From the IMG/VR virus record IMGVR_UViG_3300025276_000224, positions 1 to 23,107 of that record: DNA of 23,107 bases; one strand, given 5' to 3'. This stretch comes from a virus. Under the pieces are notes generated by a model that did not search any database, was not told where the DNA came from, and worked only from the letters and a program-made list of their open reading frames with translations. How positions within the stretch are numbered: position 1 is the first letter of the stretch; each line of letters starts with the position of its first letter. Made by a program: the position numbers and the translations under genes. Below, piece by piece: positions 15,789 through 23,107 of the stretch.

Positions 15789-16832
15789 ATGGCTGCTTAC
15801 AAAAAACTAAAAACAGAAGATTCATATATAACAACGTATGTAGCTCATAAGACTTACTCCATTAGTGGAAGTCAACATAGCGAGTTCGGTGTAGAAACAT
15901 ATATAGGTATCTCCGGTTCTGGAGCTTGGTTACCAAGTGGTGCAGATTCAAGATTAGATGGAACAGATAAGCAACATTATACTCGTTTAGTCTACAATAG
16001 TATTCACCACTTATACTACTCTGGATTTGAAAAAGGAGAACCTGTAGACATAGTAAATGAAATGTCTGGTTCTGCATACGAAAACTATCTTCAGAGTTCT
16101 TATACTGTAAACCAGAGAAGAGCACAAGATAAGTTTACCGTATTATCTATACCTAGAAAACATGTAGGTGATAATATTAAACCAGGTAGTATTAGACTAA
16201 CCACTCCAACACAGATATCAGGTTCAAATTTTGTATTTACCGGAAGCGATGCTAACGGGAACTATGCTAGTGAGAGTTATGCTCAAGAAATAGATACGAT
16301 TTATGGAGGAACTAATGTACTTAATGATGGAGAGTATGTTGAAAATGAAGGTAGCTATATAAACGAAACAGAAGAAGAGTTTGTAGTTCCTGGATTTGAT
16401 GATTACGGTACAGCCTTAATAGATGATGGGAATGGAAATTTAATACTTTCTGCCTCTAGCCCTAACAGGGTAGTAGGTAACGTTATTTATTCACACGGCT
16501 TAGTTATCATAACGAACCCAGCAGTAGGTTCATACTACGCAAACTATTTCTCAGGAAGCTTAACTTGGCAATCATCTCATCCTATTTATACTTATAATTA
16601 CCACTGCCCTATTAAAGAAGAAGAATATAACTTTAGTTTAAATCCTTCTATAATAAAAGACGTAAGTGGATCAAGAGCTGACAATACTACTGGTAGTTAT
16701 TTTGATCCTTACTTCACAACAGTGGGACTATATAACGATGCAAACGAACTAGTAGCTGTAGGTAAAATGGCACAGCCCGTACCTGTATCAAACAATAATG
16801 AAACAACCGTAGTCGTAAAATTAGATATGTAA
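15789..16832 (+). CDS. virion structural protein, second of a tandem paralog pair
   Basis: The 347-residue product shows the same block order as the gene before it: FTVLSIPRKHVGDNIKPGSI (about 116-135), a middle region with GNVIYSHGLVIITNPAVGSY, then KEEEYNFSLNPSIIKDVSGS (about 277-296) and YFTTVGLYNDANELVAVGK, ending VVVKLDM (308-347). Overall identity to its neighbour is low and the N-terminal halves differ, so the duplication is old or the two were acquired separately. The N-terminal region has a strand-rich segment with SISGSQHSEFGVETYIGISG. It starts four bases after the TAA of its paralog. The two may form alternating subunits of one ring or shaft; that is inference. Confidence 0.8.
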   Translation: MAAYKKLKTEDSYITTYVAHKTYSISGSQHSEFGVETYIGISGSGAWLPSGADSRLDGTDKQHYTRLVYNSIHHLYYSGFEKGEPVDIVNEMSGSAYENYLQSSYTVNQRRAQDKFTVLSIPRKHVGDNIKPGSIRLTTPTQISGSNFVFTGSDANGNYASESYAQEIDTIYGGTNVLNDGEYVENEGSYINETEEEFVVPGFDDYGTALIDDGNGNLILSASSPNRVVGNVIYSHGLVIITNPAVGSYYANYFSGSLTWQSSHPIYTYNYHCPIKEEEYNFSLNPSIIKDVSGSRADNTTGSYFDPYFTTVGLYNDANELVAVGKMAQPVPVSNNNETTVVVKLDM

Positions 16833-16834
16833 TC

Positions 16835-18472
16835 ATGGCAATAACTCTAAGAAAAAATAAAGGATCCGCACTATCTTATGAAGAATTAGATATTAATTTT
16901 CATGAGTATTTCTACTCAGCATCTGTTAGTTCAGATAGCAAGCAATTAACTTTACACTACACAGGTAGTAGTCTAAAGAGTGCAGGTGGAATTAATATAG
17001 CGTTAAATACCTATACCGGTTCTTCGGTAGTAGCAGGAGCTGTGAATACATTCCAGTACAACTTAGATGGAACAAATTTAGGTGGAGCAGCAGGACTAAT
17101 CTACGATGCATCAAAAAATGGAGTAGCAATAGGTACTTCATCTTTAGAGACTGGAGAAAAATTTAGGCTAGAAGGCGGTGACATGGTACTAGATGATAGT
17201 TCATTTTACCTTGCACAGGGTAGTCTATCAGCTAGTTTAGCTTATGGAGGTACAACAAGAGACCTTACAATTAGAAACCACCACAACAATGGTAACTCTG
17301 ATATAGTATTTCATACTGGAGCTGCTGAAGCACTGAGAATTAAAGGAGACGGAAAAATTACTCATAAAGGTAGTTCATCCGCTCTAGGAGATTTTGTTAT
17401 TAGCGGTAGTATTATATTTGGAAAGACCCATGTAGATACTTACAGATCTAAATTATTTACTTGGGATTCAGGAAATCCAAGAATAGAAAGTAACACAGGT
17501 AATAACCTATTAATTGGAAACGAAAGAGGTATAATTTTAGAAGGACCTCAATCAGCACACGTAGTAATGGGTATTCAATCTGCTACAGGTAACGAAGCTT
17601 TTGCTATTATGTCAGCACCTCCTACTTCTAGTGCTGAGCCAACATACACAAGGCTAGTAGCTAATTTTGCTGCAGACGGTAAAGTTGGAATAGGAACATC
17701 TAATCCTCCATCAGGATATCAACTGAGTGTAGTAGGTAGTATTTCCGGATCTAATGGACTTAATCTAGCCGGTAATGCAGTTATAACAGGTTCCATAACA
17801 ACTAACGCTAACTTAGTAGTTAGTCAATCAGCAGTACTATCAGGTACCTTAACCCTTAACTCAGTCGCTACTGCTTCTTCAGCTACTAATTATAACTTCT
17901 TAGTAAGAGAGTCAAGTGGGGCAGTAACAAAACAGGTTAATGCAGCACCAATTCCACAAGGAGGAATTATAATGTGGTCAGGAGCAGTTCAATCACTACC
18001 TACAGGCTGGAATCTTTGCAACGGAGCAACATATAATTCTATAGCAACACCAGACTTAAGGAATAAATTTATAGTATCTTCAAACAATACCACAGGTACA
18101 CCTACAACAACAATATCAGGAAGTGCTGTAGCAACTGGAGGTAATACAAATCACAATCACTTTGGTACTGTAAATGCTACAACATTATCTACAAATCAAA
18201 TACCTTCTCATACGCATACGTATAAAGATTCGTACTACATAGAGGTTAATAATCCCGGTGTAGGAGCTAATGGAGCTATAAGTGGAGTTGACTATGTCGG
18301 TTCTACTGCATATAAAGGAAGTGGAGATAGTGATACAGATAACAAATACGTATACTATAGAAACGGTACTACAAATAGCACAGGAAACGGTGCAGGACAT
18401 AATCACAGTATAACTACATCATACCACGTTCCAACCTTTTATGCCTTAGCATTTATTATGTATACTGGCTAA
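16835..18472 (+). CDS. short tail fibre with collar-type C-terminus (gp12-like)
   Basis: The 545-residue protein has an N-terminal module (ITLRKNKGSALSYEELDINF, residues 3-22) that is shared with the next gene and probably docks to the baseplate. The middle (about 120-365) consists of short beta repeats such as GKVGIGTSNPPSGYQLSVVG, a shaft pattern. The C-terminal part is a tail-collar-like tip: PQGGIIMWSGAVQSLPTGWN (about 372-392), then CNGATYN and DLRNKFIVSS. Three His-x-His motifs follow at 440-442 (HNH), 459-461 (HTH) and 522-524 (HNH), and the end is VPTFYALAFIMYTG. In T4 gp12 such motifs bind a metal ion in the receptor-binding trimer. The product should bind the host surface, and T4-type fibres of this kind normally need a chaperone. 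Confidence 0.85.
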   Translation: MAITLRKNKGSALSYEELDINFHEYFYSASVSSDSKQLTLHYTGSSLKSAGGINIALNTYTGSSVVAGAVNTFQYNLDGTNLGGAAGLIYDASKNGVAIGTSSLETGEKFRLEGGDMVLDDSSFYLAQGSLSASLAYGGTTRDLTIRNHHNNGNSDIVFHTGAAEALRIKGDGKITHKGSSSALGDFVISGSIIFGKTHVDTYRSKLFTWDSGNPRIESNTGNNLLIGNERGIILEGPQSAHVVMGIQSATGNEAFAIMSAPPTSSAEPTYTRLVANFAADGKVGIGTSNPPSGYQLSVVGSISGSNGLNLAGNAVITGSITTNANLVVSQSAVLSGTLTLNSVATASSATNYNFLVRESSGAVTKQVNAAPIPQGGIIMWSGAVQSLPTGWNLCNGATYNSIATPDLRNKFIVSSNNTTGTPTTTISGSAVATGGNTNHNHFGTVNATTLSTNQIPSHTHTYKDSYYIEVNNPGVGANGAISGVDYVGSTAYKGSGDSDTDNKYVYYRNGTTNSTGNGAGHNHSITTSYHVPTFYALAFIMYTG

Positions 18473-18488
18473 TAAGATAATTAGAGCG

Positions 18489-18496
18489 TATTTATA
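18489..18496 (+). promoter_or_regulatory. candidate late promoter element before the giant fibre gene
   Basis: TATTTATA followed by ATAAAGGAC in the 40-base gap; it ends 16 bases before the ATG at 18513. AAAGGA at 18499-18504 is a usable ribosome binding site. It is a near match to the elements at 954-961, 12362-12369 and 14088-14095. Confidence 0.5.
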
Positions 18497-18512
18497 ATAA
18501 AGGACTTATAGA

Positions 18513-21500
18513 ATGGCAATAACTTTTAGAGATGAAAAAAACGCTCCTTTAACGCATCAAGAAGTAGATGCAAATTTCAGGTCGTTTTTTTTCACAGCTT
18601 CTTTTAGCGAAAATAACTTATCACTACAGAGAAAAGACGGTGTAACCGTAAATGTTCCAGTTGGAGGACAAGCATTCGCTAACTTTCAAGCTAATGGTGG
18701 ATCAATAGGAAATGTTTATATTGCCAATAGTCAAGTGACAGGTAGTAGAATGATTCTTGACCTACTTCAAGGGCAGTTTTACGACAAAACAAAAGGACCC
18801 GGATCAGTAGACGGAACTCTTTCTTCTGACGAATGGTATATAGATTTTGATCCTGCAGCATCAGCACCTTATTTTGTACATTTTGGATCTAATTTTGCTA
18901 TATCTTCTAGTGGGTTTTTACACGCATCAGGGGCAATAATTGAAGGTAATATTACAGCATCTTCTGGATTAATTGGAGGATTTAGCATCACACCAGATTC
19001 TATACACGGTCCTACAACATTAGGAGTACCCTCCTTCTTTATATCCGGTTCAGCAGGTGCTACAGGATATTTCATATCATCATCTAAATTTAACGTTAAA
19101 GGTAACGGAGATATAACCGGTTCAGCAGTACTCTTCTCAGGAGGTAAAATAGCAGGATGGGATATAACTAATAGCCAGATAAAAAAATCTACTAATATAA
19201 TATTAGATGCAACTAACGAAAGCATCTCAATTAAAAATGCAACCTTTGGACACCCAGGAATACAGTTACAGTACAACAGTGGTACATCTAGATTTTATGT
19301 AGGAGATGGAACTGGAAGCTTTGTTAAGTTCGACGGTACAAATGTAGAAGTAGCAACCTCTATACTAGCAATTTCAGCATCAAATATAGAAATATCCTCT
19401 GTAGAAGCTTCTATGTCTTTAGGTGCAGGAATAAAGTTACTAGGTTCTTCATCTACTATAGAAGTAGGCCAAGGAAATAAAGTAAAATTAGTTTCAACAG
19501 CAACGGATGCTTTCTTGATAGCTGGTTCTAAAACTACTTTTGGAACTAATGATGCAGGGATAATAATCGGAATGGATGCATCTGTTCCAACCTTAGATAT
19601 TACTAAGGATGCAAGTAACTACGTAAGGTTTAACAGCACCAGTGGTATTGATATTAAAACCGATACATTTAAGTTAGACACGACTAATTTTGATATAGAT
19701 TCAAGTACTCAAAGACTTAATATATTCAACTCAGCATCTGCAGAACTAATAAGATTAGGGGAAATATCTGACGCTGCTTCAGACCTCTACGGTATTAAGA
19801 TATTTAATGGACTAGGTACTGGAAGTGCCAACACCATTGCGATGTTTGGACAACAGGGAAATAAAATAGGGGGTTGGGAAGTTACTGACTCACAAATAAG
19901 AACAGTTCCTTCAGCAGGATTTGGAGGAGCTTATGGCTCTACCGAAAACGGACTTATAATACACTCAAGTGGTCGATTAGAATCATCTAACTTTGTTACA
20001 AATGTAAAAGGTTGGAGAATAGATACATTAGGTAACGGTTCAGCAGAATTTGAAAACATGAGAATACGTGGTACTTTACGTACTACTGTATTTGAAAAAG
20101 AGTCTGTAAACGTTGTTGGTGGTCAATTAATGATTGCTAACTCAACTACAATAGAACCTTTACGATCTGAAACAGGAACAATCATAGCTGGATCATCTTC
20201 TTATGCAGCAAACGCAGTTACATTCTCTGTAGCTAACGTTTCTGGTTTTAAAGAAGGAGAAGTATTAAAAATTAAATCTGTAGGAAATACAGGATTCACT
20301 GTAGAGTATTTATATGTAACAGGATCTAAAAGATACTCATCAGACTCTTCAATAGTATACGAAACAGGTTCATTAGATCCAGACGGACTATTTGGAGAGT
20401 TATACGTAGGTAGAGGTTACGGAGGAGCAGCACCTTCTGTATCATCCTCATTAACAACAATTACCTCAAATATAAGTACAACATCTGAAACCTCTATTAA
20501 TGTAACCTCAAACTCAGGTCTTCTTCTTCAAAGTATAATTAAAATTGGAACAGAGAGACTTAAAGTAACAGGCATAGAAGGAACAGTACTAACTGTAATT
20601 AGAGGGTACCACGATTCACCAGCTGACTCACACGGAGTAGGAAGCACTTTATTCTTAATAGATACAGATAAGGAGTTCTTAAGCGGATTAGTTTCTTCAC
20701 CAGTAGCTTATAACGAAGGACAGGTTATAGTTTCTACAGGAGTATACAATCCGTCATTAGATATTTCATCTGGTTATATAATGATGAATGCTAACCCAAG
20801 AGACATTTCTACTCCCTACATGGATATAGTAGAGAGAACAGGATCTGGAGTTTACGATTTACAGCTTAGGTCTAGACTTGGAGACTTATCAGGACTTTCA
20901 TCAGGATATTTATACGGTAATAACGAACCAGGATTTGGACTTTATACTGAAAACGGTTTCTTTAAGGGAGCTATAACAGCAGAAACTGGATCGATAGCAG
21001 GTATACTTCATGTTGCTACGGTAGCAGGAGGACTAGAAACTGGACAAAAGATATCAATTGGTAGAGATGTTTCAGGAACTAATGACGGTATATATGTTAA
21101 TAACAACAACTACTGGTATACAGATGGAGCTTGGAAAGTAGGAGGATCAAGTAACTTTATTTCATTAGATAATTTTACAAATGGTAACTTAGTAGTAAAG
21201 ACACAGACATTTACTTTGGATACTCCAACGTTTATGATTTCAAGTTCTTTAAACAGTGGAACGCTAACAGCAGGTGTTTCTGCAAGTGCTATAACCAATA
21301 CAGCAGGAGAAGGGATATACCTTGATGGTACCGGTAAGTTTAGAGTAGGTACGCCTACATCAGGTAATAATTACATATACTGGGACGGATCAACTCTTAA
21401 TATTAAAGGTGCAATTGACATCACAGGCGGTACTGGAGCAACCTCAGCAGACTTAAATGCTATATCAGCATCATTATCTAGCTCACTTGCAACACAAATA

Positions 21501-23107
21501 TCAGCTTCAGATGCAACTTTATCTGGATCAATCGCTACAACTTCAGATACATTAGACGGAAAAATATTTACAGACAGTTCAGGTAAAGCAGTAAGACCTC
21601 CAACAGCATCAGCTGAAGGACTCTATATGGCATCTACTAACTTAGGATTCTATAAAGATGGTGAATGGAAAACCTACATGGACAATCAAGGAGACTTCTT
21701 CTTAACTGGTTCAGCAGGAAATAAACTAGCATGGGATTCTTCAACTGGAGTATTAGAAATTGCAGGAGCAATCAATATAACAGGAGGTAACGCTGCTACT
21801 ACAGACTATGTAACAGGAAGTACAGCTACACTATCTGGTTCCTTAGCAACAACCATATCATCATCTAATGCTACACTTACTACCTCTATAAGCTCTTCAA
21901 CAGCTACCCTACAAGACGGAATAGATTCAGCAAATAACGTAATTGCAGGTAAGGTCTCTATTTTAAGACAAAATTCTGCACCATCTTCAGCGTCAAGAAC
22001 AGTAGGAGATATGTGGATTGATTCTGACGACGGCAACAAAGTATATGTTTGGAATGGTACAGTATGGGCAGCAACACCGGATGGAACTTATGATCAAACA
22101 GTACTTATTAATAATACCTCAGCTTCTTTATCTTCATCAGTAGCTTTAGATATATTTACAGACAGCACAGGAAAGCTTGTAAGTACCCCATCTACTTCTT
22201 CAGCAGGTCTTTACCTTGGAGATGACGCTTTAGGATTCTATTCAGCAAGTGAATGGAGAACCTATATGGCTAACAACGGTAACTTCTTCCTAACTGGTAG
22301 CGATGGAAACTACTTAGCATGGGATGGAGGAGCATTAACCATACAGGGTTCAATTAATATTACTGGAGGTAATGCAGCAACTAGTGCTAGTGTAGCAGAT
22401 GCTCAAACAGCAGCTGAAACCTTTGCCTCAGCATCATCTGCAGTAGCAATTAATAGCGGATCAGCAGCAGCAACAGCAGCACAAACAGCAGCAGAAGCAA
22501 CCGCAGCAGCAGCCTTAGATACAGCAACCGGATCATTAGAAACTACTATAAATACTTTAAGTGGAAGTACATCAGCATCTCTTGCTACCCAAGCAGAAAC
22601 AAATGCAGCACTTACATTAGTACAAGACGGTTTAAACTCTATCTTTAGACAAAATGAACCTCCTGCTACTGCAAGTAGACATCAAGGAGATGTATGGATT
22701 GATCAAAATGATGGTGAAAAATTATACATATTTAGCGCATCAGTCTGGACACCAGCATCTGATACTACATATGATCAAGAAACACTAATTACAAATACAT
22801 CATCATCAGTAGCATTAGATACCTTTACCGACTCAACAGGTAGAATAGTTACCACACCAAATCCTTCTACCGCAGGTCTTTACCTTGGAGATAGTAATCT
22901 AGGTTTCTACTCAGCATCAGCCTGGCAAACATACATGGCTGATAACGGTAACTTCTTTTTAACAGGTAGTGACAGTAACTATTTAAAGTGGGACGGTAAC
23001 GGATTAACAATAGCAGGTACAATAAACATAGTAGGAGGTAACGCTGCTACTACAGACTTCGTAACAGGAAGTACAGCCGGTGCAATAGCAAGTGGATCAG
23101 CAGCAGC
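18513..23107 (+). CDS. giant tail fibre protein with tandem modules (3' end outside the window)
   Basis: The frame is open from the ATG at 18513 to the end of the window, at least 1531 codons, with no stop in my full translation. The N-terminus (AITFRDEKNAPLTHQEVDAN) repeats the docking module of the preceding fibre gene. Further in, three copies of a 'G-x-I-G/A-G-F/W' turn (near residues 152, 211 and 451) are followed by FRIDS-like turns and GLYTENGFFKGAITAE. From residue 1018 the protein is built of tandem units with FLTGS, WD and INITGGNAAT, and halves with GDMWIDSDDGNKVYVWNG. This is the style of tail-tip and fibre proteins whose repeats fold as beta shafts and small sugar-binding lobes. 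It should act in host recognition. Confidence 0.85.
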   Translation, partial: MAITFRDEKNAPLTHQEVDANFRSFFFTASFSENNLSLQRKDGVTVNVPVGGQAFANFQANGGSIGNVYIANSQVTGSRMILDLLQGQFYDKTKGPGSVDGTLSSDEWYIDFDPAASAPYFVHFGSNFAISSSGFLHASGAIIEGNITASSGLIGGFSITPDSIHGPTTLGVPSFFISGSAGATGYFISSSKFNVKGNGDITGSAVLFSGGKIAGWDITNSQIKKSTNIILDATNESISIKNATFGHPGIQLQYNSGTSRFYVGDGTGSFVKFDGTNVEVATSILAISASNIEISSVEASMSLGAGIKLLGSSSTIEVGQGNKVKLVSTATDAFLIAGSKTTFGTNDAGIIIGMDASVPTLDITKDASNYVRFNSTSGIDIKTDTFKLDTTNFDIDSSTQRLNIFNSASAELIRLGEISDAASDLYGIKIFNGLGTGSANTIAMFGQQGNKIGGWEVTDSQIRTVPSAGFGGAYGSTENGLIIHSSGRLESSNFVTNVKGWRIDTLGNGSAEFENMRIRGTLRTTVFEKESVNVVGGQLMIANSTTIEPLRSETGTIIAGSSSYAANAVTFSVANVSGFKEGEVLKIKSVGNTGFTVEYLYVTGSKRYSSDSSIVYETGSLDPDGLFGELYVGRGYGGAAPSVSSSLTTITSNISTTSETSINVTSNSGLLLQSIIKIGTERLKVTGIEGTVLTVIRGYHDSPADSHGVGSTLFLIDTDKEFLSGLVSSPVAYNEGQVIVSTGVYNPSLDISSGYIMMNANPRDISTPYMDIVERTGSGVYDLQLRSRLGDLSGLSSGYLYGNNEPGFGLYTENGFFKGAITAETGSIAGILHVATVAGGLETGQKISIGRDVSGTNDGIYVNNNNYWYTDGAWKVGGSSNFISLDNFTNGNLVVKTQTFTLDTPTFMISSSLNSGTLTAGVSASAITNTAGEGIYLDGTGKFRVGTPTSGNNYIYWDGSTLNIKGAIDITGGTGATSADLNAISASLSSSLATQISASDATLSGSIATTSDTLDGKIFTDSSGKAVRPPTASAEGLYMASTNLGFYKDGEWKTYMDNQGDFFLTGSAGNKLAWDSSTGVLEIAGAINITGGNAATTDYVTGSTATLSGSLATTISSSNATLTTSISSSTATLQDGIDSANNVIAGKVSILRQNSAPSSASRTVGDMWIDSDDGNKVYVWNGTVWAATPDGTYDQTVLINNTSASLSSSVALDIFTDSTGKLVSTPSTSSAGLYLGDDALGFYSASEWRTYMANNGNFFLTGSDGNYLAWDGGALTIQGSINITGGNAATSASVADAQTAAETFASASSAVAINSGSAAATAAQTAAEATAAAALDTATGSLETTINTLSGSTSASLATQAETNAALTLVQDGLNSIFRQNEPPATASRHQGDVWIDQNDGEKLYIFSASVWTPASDTTYDQETLITNTSSSVALDTFTDSTGRIVTTPNPSTAGLYLGDSNLGFYSASAWQTYMADNGNFFLTGSDSNYLKWDGNGLTIAGTINIVGGNAATTDFVTGSTAGAIASGSAA
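21564..22151 (+). repeat. tandem module A of the giant fibre (196 residues)
   Basis: Residues 1018-1213. It starts IFTDSSGK, carries GLYMASTNLGFYKDGEWKTY, then GDFFLTGS, LAWDSS and INITGGNAAT. A coiled-coil-like Ser/Thr-rich stretch follows, and it ends with ILRQNSAP, GDMWIDSDDGNKVYVWNG and a TYDQ block. It is the first full unit; a degenerate half unit lies upstream at about 21307-21437. Confidence 0.85.
22152..22820 (+). repeat. tandem module B of the giant fibre (223 residues)
   Basis: Residues 1214-1436, starting IFTDSTGKLVSTP. It has the same blocks as module A (GLYLGDDALGFYSASEWRTY, FFLTGSDGN, WDGG, INITGGNAAT, then IFRQNEPP and GDVWIDQNDGEKLYIFSA). It is 27 residues longer because of an Ala/Thr-rich stretch at about 22461-22530. 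Confidence 0.85.
22821..23107 (+). repeat. tandem module C of the giant fibre (cut by window end)
   Basis: Residues 1437-1531 are visible, starting TFTDSTGRIVTTP, then GLYLGDSNLGFYSASAWQTY, FFLTGSDSN, WDGN, INIVGGNAATTDFVTGSTAG. A 44-base stretch at 23034-23077 differs at only two bases from 21783-21826 in module A. Confidence 0.85.

Noticed and set aside
16583-16590. Internal TATTTATA sites as promoters (also 13620-13627, 20307-20314, 20907-20914)
   Set aside because: They lie inside long genes far from any start codon on the + strand; in AT-rich DNA they are expected by chance.
18869-22039. Antisense open frames (18869-19276, 21110-21298, 21806-22039) within the giant fibre
   Set aside because: The + frame is open without a break from 18513 to the window end and shows repeats; these are shadows of its codon use.
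21564-23107. CRISPR array or non-coding repeats
   Set aside because: Units are about 590-670 bases, in frame and translated; there are no short repeats with unique spacers.
16835-23107. Diversity-generating retroelement variable regions in the fibre genes
   Set aside because: No reverse transcriptase or template repeat is visible, and the fibre ends do not look like a C-type lectin variable region. The 3' end of the giant fibre is not in the window, so this is not a complete test.
1-23107. tRNA genes, insertion sequences, integrase or attachment sites
   Set aside because: No gap is long enough for a tRNA, and no recombinase-like protein or terminal inverted repeats were seen.

Overview
The window is a late structural module of a T4-like contractile-tailed phage (myovirus-type). 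All genes lie on the + strand and are packed head to tail with overlaps or gaps of a few bases, and the DNA is AT-rich. The anchors are a gp55-like late sigma factor (246-950), a gp5-like baseplate spike (1342-2529), gp25 (3815-4225), a gp6/baseplate-J wedge protein (4225-6033), and a short tail fibre with a collar-type C-terminus and three His-x-His motifs (16835-18472). I see no tRNA, CRISPR array, transposon, integrase or lysogeny gene. Every gap between genes is under 50 bases.

Layout. 2-271 is the end of an unknown gene that overlaps the sigma gene. 246-950 is the sigma factor. 977-3350 holds a small acidic protein, the spike and an unknown helical protein. 3368-8174 holds a small unknown protein, gp25, gp6, a DNRLRE/CBM96-like protein and a coiled-coil protein. 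8185-12342 is a 1385-residue baseplate/tail protein. It carries an exported-type beta stack (Ig-like, Ig-like, BACON-like), a GGGGS linker and a complete C-terminal Hint (intein-like) autoprocessing domain. 12380-16832 holds four virion proteins, two of them tandem paralogs. 16835-18472 is the collar-type fibre. 18513 to the window end is a giant fibre protein (at least 1531 codons, unfinished) with tandem modules.

Regulation. The 8-mer TATTTATA, or a one-base variant, occurs in all five gaps of 17 bases or more. It resembles, and is the reverse complement of, the T4 late promoter TATAAATA read by gp55. With a gp55-like gene in the same cluster, these are candidate late promoters, although the 8-mer also occurs by chance inside genes.

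Host. The BACON-like domain, the other Bacteroidota-style beta domains and the weak or absent Shine-Dalgarno sequences at many starts suggest a Bacteroidota (flavobacterial) host, probably aquatic. This is inference. The most striking element is the Hint domain ending in His-Asn followed by Val: the layout predicts self-cleavage or covalent attachment at the phage tail, not ordinary splicing.
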